Origin: MADRE3 sp963718195
Lineage (GTDB): Bacteria; Desulfobacterota; Desulfobulbia; Desulfobulbales; Desulfocapsaceae
Direction of reading: 5' to 3'
DNA length: 64,000 bases
Assembly (NCBI GenBank): GCA_963718195.1
Contig: CAVQYQ010000009.1
Span: 1-64,000 of the forward strand
In this document: positions 60,845 to 64,000 of the stretch, in pieces
Position numbering within the stretch: the stretch's first letter is position 1
How the letters are laid out: every line of letters begins with the position of its first letter
Notes under the pieces: generated by a model
What the model saw: only the letters and a program-made list of their open reading frames with translations
Databases searched by the model: none
What the model was told of the DNA's origin: nothing
Made by a program: the position numbers and the translations under genes

Positions 60845-61651
60845 ATGGAGCTGATTAAAGCACTCTTGCTGGGATTTATCCAGGGCGCCACAGAATTCCT
60901 GCCCGTCTCAAGTTCTGGTCACCTGGTACTTGGTTCTCATATTCTTGGTTTTAAAGAACAAGGGATTGTCTTTGACGTCATGGTGCACCTGGGAACCCTG
61001 GTGTCTGTGATTATTGTATTTCGAAAAGAGCTCCTGGCCATGATTCAGGCACCATTTCAGGTGCTCAAGGGGGAGCGCAGTGACTCGGTGCACCGCTTCC
61101 TGCTCTGGGATATCTATGTGATTATCGCAACCATTCCGGCCGCAATTATTGGACTGGGATTCAAAGATTCTATCGAACAGATGTTCACATCGACCACGTT
61201 GGTATGCCTCATGTTGATCATTACCGGCAGCATGATGATAATCAGCCGATATCTGCCCGACCGGGGGGGCGAGGTGACCGCTGGTCGGGCACTGCTCATC
61301 GGCTGTGCCCAGGCGGTGGCCATATTACCCGGTTTGTCACGCTCCGGTTCGACAATATTCATGGGGATGCTGGTGGGTGTTAATAGGGAAACTGCTGCCC
61401 GATTTTCATTCATTATGTCATTTCCTGCTATCATGGGTGCTGCAGCTATTAACTTTAACGAGATCCTGCTGTATCCACCGTCCGGCGCAACAATGTTCAA
61501 TCTTCTGGCGGGAACGTTAATGGCTGCGGTGACCGGATACTTCGCAATTATTCTGCTGCTCGATGTTATCAAGAAAAACAGACTGCCCTGGTTTGGTTAT
61601 TATTGTCTCGTTGTCGCTTTTACAGGGCTCGCTGTCATGCATTTAGCGTAA
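60845..61651 (+). CDS. uppP: Undecaprenyl-diphosphatase
   Basis: Inner-membrane phosphatase recycling the C55 lipid carrier for peptidoglycan and other envelope polymers; overexpression gives bacitracin resistance. The 268 residues show about eight transmembrane helices. The BacA/UppP motifs are GFIQGATEFLPVSSSGHLVL (in two parts, about 9-28) and PGLSRSGSTIFMGM (about 165). The start at 60845 with GGAGCGG upstream gives the canonical MELIKALLLGFIQG beginning; an earlier ATG adds 13 unrelated residues. Confidence 0.97.
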   Translation: MELIKALLLGFIQGATEFLPVSSSGHLVLGSHILGFKEQGIVFDVMVHLGTLVSVIIVFRKELLAMIQAPFQVLKGERSDSVHRFLLWDIYVIIATIPAAIIGLGFKDSIEQMFTSTTLVCLMLIITGSMMIISRYLPDRGGEVTAGRALLIGCAQAVAILPGLSRSGSTIFMGMLVGVNRETAARFSFIMSFPAIMGAAAINFNEILLYPPSGATMFNLLAGTLMAAVTGYFAIILLLDVIKKNRLPWFGYYCLVVAFTGLAVMHLA

Positions 61652-61733
61652 CTGCGATCAACTTATTAATCTTCTCAAACGTGTGCCAGATCAGCTATGA
61701 AACCGTTTGATATCAAGGCCAGGAAAAACCAAT

Positions 61734-62423
61734 ATGGACATAAGGACGCTGCCGGAAAAAGAACGTCAAATATACAATGAGCTTAATAAGCGATACTCCC
61801 TCCATTTCAGATCGTTGAAAATTGCTGATCATACCATTCGTATCCTGCAGCCATCAGAAATAGAAGAATTGTTGAATGGGCAGGACCCGTTATCAGATAT
61901 CAGCACCTTTCCCTTTTGGGCCAAACTCTGGGAGTCTTCAATTGTTTTGTCTCACATTCTTGTTGCAGCGCCCCAGGAGCAGGGAAAACGTCTCCTGGAG
62001 CTGGGCGCCGGGCTCGGCCTCGCAGGAATCGCCGCCTCAGCTGCAGGTTTTGATGTTGTTTTAACCGATAATGATCAGATAATACTAGATTTTCAGGGTA
62101 TTAATGCGGCGGCAAACAAAGATGATCGAACGAAACGTCTATTATTTGACTGGAATAATCCACCAGAAATTGGGACGTTTGATGTAATCGGTGGTGCGGA
62201 AATCCTCGCCAGCGAAGAAGTTCTTGATCCCCTGCTTGATATATGCAAAAACTACCTGGCAGAAGGCGGCACAATTTACCTCGCTCACGATGTCCGACGT
62301 AGGTGCCTGCCGCTCTTTCTGGAGAAAGCCGAAGGTGAATTTCATGTGGGCAGTAGAAAACAATCGCTTAGGATGGATGGGGCAGTTGTTGATATTCTTG
62401 TCAATCGTTTGCAGCGCAAGTGA
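61734..62423 (+). CDS. Class I SAM-dependent methyltransferase, METTL-like
   Basis: A 229-residue protein. The SAM-binding motif I is LLELGAGLGLAGIAASAAG (about 83-101, in one stretch), preceded by FPFWAKLWESSIVLS, a pattern shared by lysine methyltransferase and nicotinamide N-methyltransferase-like proteins. Motif II-like DNDQIILDFQGIN and VIGGAEILAS follow. Substrates are probably a protein lysine or a small molecule, unknown. AGGA lies about nine bases before the ATG. The tetrapyrrole gene follows after 46 bp on the same strand. Confidence 0.85.
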   Translation: MDIRTLPEKERQIYNELNKRYSLHFRSLKIADHTIRILQPSEIEELLNGQDPLSDISTFPFWAKLWESSIVLSHILVAAPQEQGKRLLELGAGLGLAGIAASAAGFDVVLTDNDQIILDFQGINAAANKDDRTKRLLFDWNNPPEIGTFDVIGGAEILASEEVLDPLLDICKNYLAEGGTIYLAHDVRRRCLPLFLEKAEGEFHVGSRKQSLRMDGAVVDILVNRLQRK

Positions 62424-62469
62424 GAATGGGTAAGGACACTCATGTGCCAGCAGAGAGCGGGCTGTTGTT

Positions 62470-63195
62470 ATGGCTTATTATCCGATTAATTTAAATATAT
62501 CAAATCGCCTTTGTCTGGTTGTCGGAGGTGGTTCTGTCGCCGCCAGGAAAGTAGAGGCGTTGCTGTTAAGTGAAGCGCTTGTTCGGGTCATAAGTCCCGA
62601 AGTGTGTGGAAAAATATCGGAGTTTGCAGGGCAAGGCCAGATTGAGTGGATTAGGCGAGACTACCGGGATAGCGATTTAGAAGGTGTTTTTCTTGTCTTT
62701 GCGGCAACAAATCAGCCAATTGTACAGCAGCGGATAGCGAAGCAGGCGGGGAGCTCGGGAGTTCTGCTCAACAGTGCTGACAGTCCCGATCAATGCGACT
62801 TTCAGGTTCCTGCAAAAATAAGACGCGGGAACTTGCTCATTGCCGTCTCAACCGGGGGAGCGAGTCCAGCACTGTCCACTCAGATCAAACACCGTCTTTA
62901 CCTTGAGTATGGTCCGGAATACGGTATTCTCGTTGAACTGCTTGGTAATATAAGGCGACAGATTGTCGGTGGTTCCCGGGAGTCTGAAGGCAACAGGATA
63001 CTCTTCCATCGATTGTTGGACCAGCCGCTGGCGGAGATGATCAGGGACGAGATGTGGGAGGATCTCCGGACTGAACTGGAAATGGTTCTTCCTGACAGTG
63101 TTGATTGTGCAGCGCTCATCAGCAGGCTTCAGGGACTTAGAGCATCCCTTGATAAGCAGGAACCAGGAGGCGGAGTAGTAACTCATGATCAATGA
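62470..63195 (+). CDS. Precorrin-2 dehydrogenase/ferrochelatase-like (Met8/CysG N-terminal type)
   Basis: A 241-residue siroheme-branch enzyme oxidising precorrin-2 to sirohydrochlorin with NAD, with possible iron chelatase activity. The N-terminal PINLNISNRLCLVVGGG and VAARKVEALL give the Rossmann site. VFAATNQPIVQQRIAKQA and NSADSPDQCDFQVPAKIRRGNLLIAVSTGGASPALS, in parts, are the conserved catalytic region, with the Asp of SADSPDQCDF. Siroheme is the cofactor of dissimilatory sulfite reductase, and this branch also feeds alternative heme synthesis in sulfate reducers. It overlaps the CcsA-like gene by 11 bp. Confidence 0.93.
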   Translation: MAYYPINLNISNRLCLVVGGGSVAARKVEALLLSEALVRVISPEVCGKISEFAGQGQIEWIRRDYRDSDLEGVFLVFAATNQPIVQQRIAKQAGSSGVLLNSADSPDQCDFQVPAKIRRGNLLIAVSTGGASPALSTQIKHRLYLEYGPEYGILVELLGNIRRQIVGGSRESEGNRILFHRLLDQPLAEMIRDEMWEDLRTELEMVLPDSVDCAALISRLQGLRASLDKQEPGGGVVTHDQ

Positions 63196-63985
63196 AATCA
63201 GTTTTTTGATATTTCAGGCGACCCTGGGGATTACCTTTATATCCTCGGCAGGGTACCTGGTATTTTTTGTAAGCCAGAATGAAAGGGTGCGAAAACTGGC
63301 GCGATATATTCTCGTTGTATCATGGGTAATGCAGACACTTTATATTGCATCAAGATATTATCTTGCAGGTCATACCCCGGTGACGACCCATCATGAGGCT
63401 GTTTTCTTCTTTGCCTGGTCGACAACCGCTGCTTATCTTTCCTTTCGCTGGCGTTACAGCGTTAAAAACTTTGGGACCTTTGTTTCTCTGCTGATTTTTT
63501 GCCTTCTTGTGGTTGCAGCTCTGGCGCCCAGAGACCTGATACCGCTTGAACCTGCACTGCAGAGTCTCTGGCTCCCTGTTCATGTTGGATTATCATTGGT
63601 GGCCTATGGTTTTCTTGCCCTGGCATTCTGCGGTGGACTGATGTACCTGCTCCAGGAGCGAGAGCTCAAAAGCAGGAAGCTGGGTTACTTTTTTTCCCGT
63701 CTGCCATCCCTCGATTCTCTTGACCAGCTTAATTCTCACTGTCTCGCCGTTGGGTTTGCGTTTCTCTGCCTGGGAATGGTCAGCGGTTCATTCTGGTCAA
63801 AACAGGCCTGGGGGACATACTGGCGCTGGAATCCCAAAGAGGTTTGTACCCTGATCATCTGGTTCATCTACCTGATTCAGATCCATCAACGCTTCACTGT
63901 CGGCTGGCGGGGAAGAAGAGCCGCCCTCATGGTTGTCCTTGGCTTTATCCTCGTCCTTGTCACCCTGTGGCCGGTCATAAACTGA
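63185..63985 (+). CDS. CcsA/HemX-like cytochrome c assembly protein
   Basis: A 266-residue membrane protein with about eight transmembrane helices. It has the cytochrome c assembly (CcmC/CcsA/ResC) core: a tryptophan-rich heme-handling segment reading WGTYWRWNPKEVCTLIIWFIY (in two parts, about 205-226) and conserved histidines such as THHEAVFF and LPVHVGLS. It lies between the Met8-like gene and the window edge, a place often followed by hemA in these bacteria, so it may be the HemX-like partner of heme synthesis as well as a cytochrome c synthase part. A GGAG-like ribosome site at 63991-63994 suggests that another gene begins just beyond the window. Confidence 0.9.
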   Translation: MINEISFLIFQATLGITFISSAGYLVFFVSQNERVRKLARYILVVSWVMQTLYIASRYYLAGHTPVTTHHEAVFFFAWSTTAAYLSFRWRYSVKNFGTFVSLLIFCLLVVAALAPRDLIPLEPALQSLWLPVHVGLSLVAYGFLALAFCGGLMYLLQERELKSRKLGYFFSRLPSLDSLDQLNSHCLAVGFAFLCLGMVSGSFWSKQAWGTYWRWNPKEVCTLIIWFIYLIQIHQRFTVGWRGRRAALMVVLGFILVLVTLWPVIN

Positions 63986-64000
63986 TCGCTGGAGAATGAT

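Overview
This window reads as ordinary chromosome of a Gram-negative, probably anaerobic bacterium, most likely a member of the Desulfobulbales (Desulfobacterota, sulfate- or sulfur-metabolising relatives of Desulfotalea, Desulfocapsa and Desulfobulbus). Three things support this. The 16S rRNA gene at the left edge carries, at 802-819, the target of the Desulfobulbaceae probe DSB706 as I remember it. There is a HesB/IscA-like selenoprotein of a kind known from Deltaproteobacteria. The right edge holds a tetrapyrrole block (Met8/CysG-N-like protein next to a CcsA/HemX-like protein) typical of cytochrome-rich sulfate reducers. I see no phage, insertion sequence, CRISPR array or integron, and no tRNA gene.

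Layout. 1-1.9 kb: 16S rRNA (minus strand, last ~25 nt of its 3' end cut off) with tandem promoter-like sites. 1.9-8 kb: a small conserved protein, acyl-CoA thioesterase, ClpB, the HesB-like selenoprotein, phosphofructokinase and an endonuclease III relative. 8-19 kb: a giant STAND/SARP-type regulator, TrmJ-like RNA methylase, a membrane coiled-coil protein, RNase R, an RSH protein with an apparently dead synthetase, a TSCPD-domain protein and Aat. 19-28 kb: DamX-like ATPase/SPOR protein, PlsC-like acyltransferase, Gfo/Idh/MocA oxidoreductase, a PflX-like radical SAM protein, a BarA-like hybrid kinase and a REC-GGDEF diguanylate cyclase. 28-35 kb: a TetR-controlled RND efflux operon (tetR, adaptor, pump, outer-membrane channel) with three operator-like palindromes upstream. 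35-38 kb: CcdA-like protein, RarD-like permease, FHA protein. 38-45.5 kb: carA, carB, ftsH, folP. 45.8-51 kb: ModF-like double ABC ATPase, cupin plus proline-racemase-family pair, a Rossmann-type unknown, and cmoA-cmoB. 51-60 kb: a ydbH-ynbE-ydbL operon, a cluster of membrane protein, barrel-sandwich carrier and divergent biotin ligase, then recO, a RodZ-like gene and surA. 59.8-64 kb: TlpA-like thioredoxin, a tiny exported protein, uppP, a methyltransferase and the tetrapyrrole/cytochrome c pair.

The most valuable observation is the selenoprotein. The reading frame at 5631-5966 is interrupted by an in-frame TGA at the conserved first Fe-S cysteine of the HesB/IscA fold, and a hairpin of the right geometry for a bacterial SECIS lies just downstream. 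A conventional gene caller would give only the C-terminal 72 residues. A second TGA (8048-8050) falls exactly where the fourth [4Fe-4S] cysteine of an endonuclease III relative should be, but its downstream hairpin does not fit the SECIS rule, so I treat it as a probable stop. Other points worth checking are the hydrolase-only RSH, the paired divergent carrier and ligase at 55-56.7 kb, the triple TetR operator and several enzymes with substituted catalytic residues.
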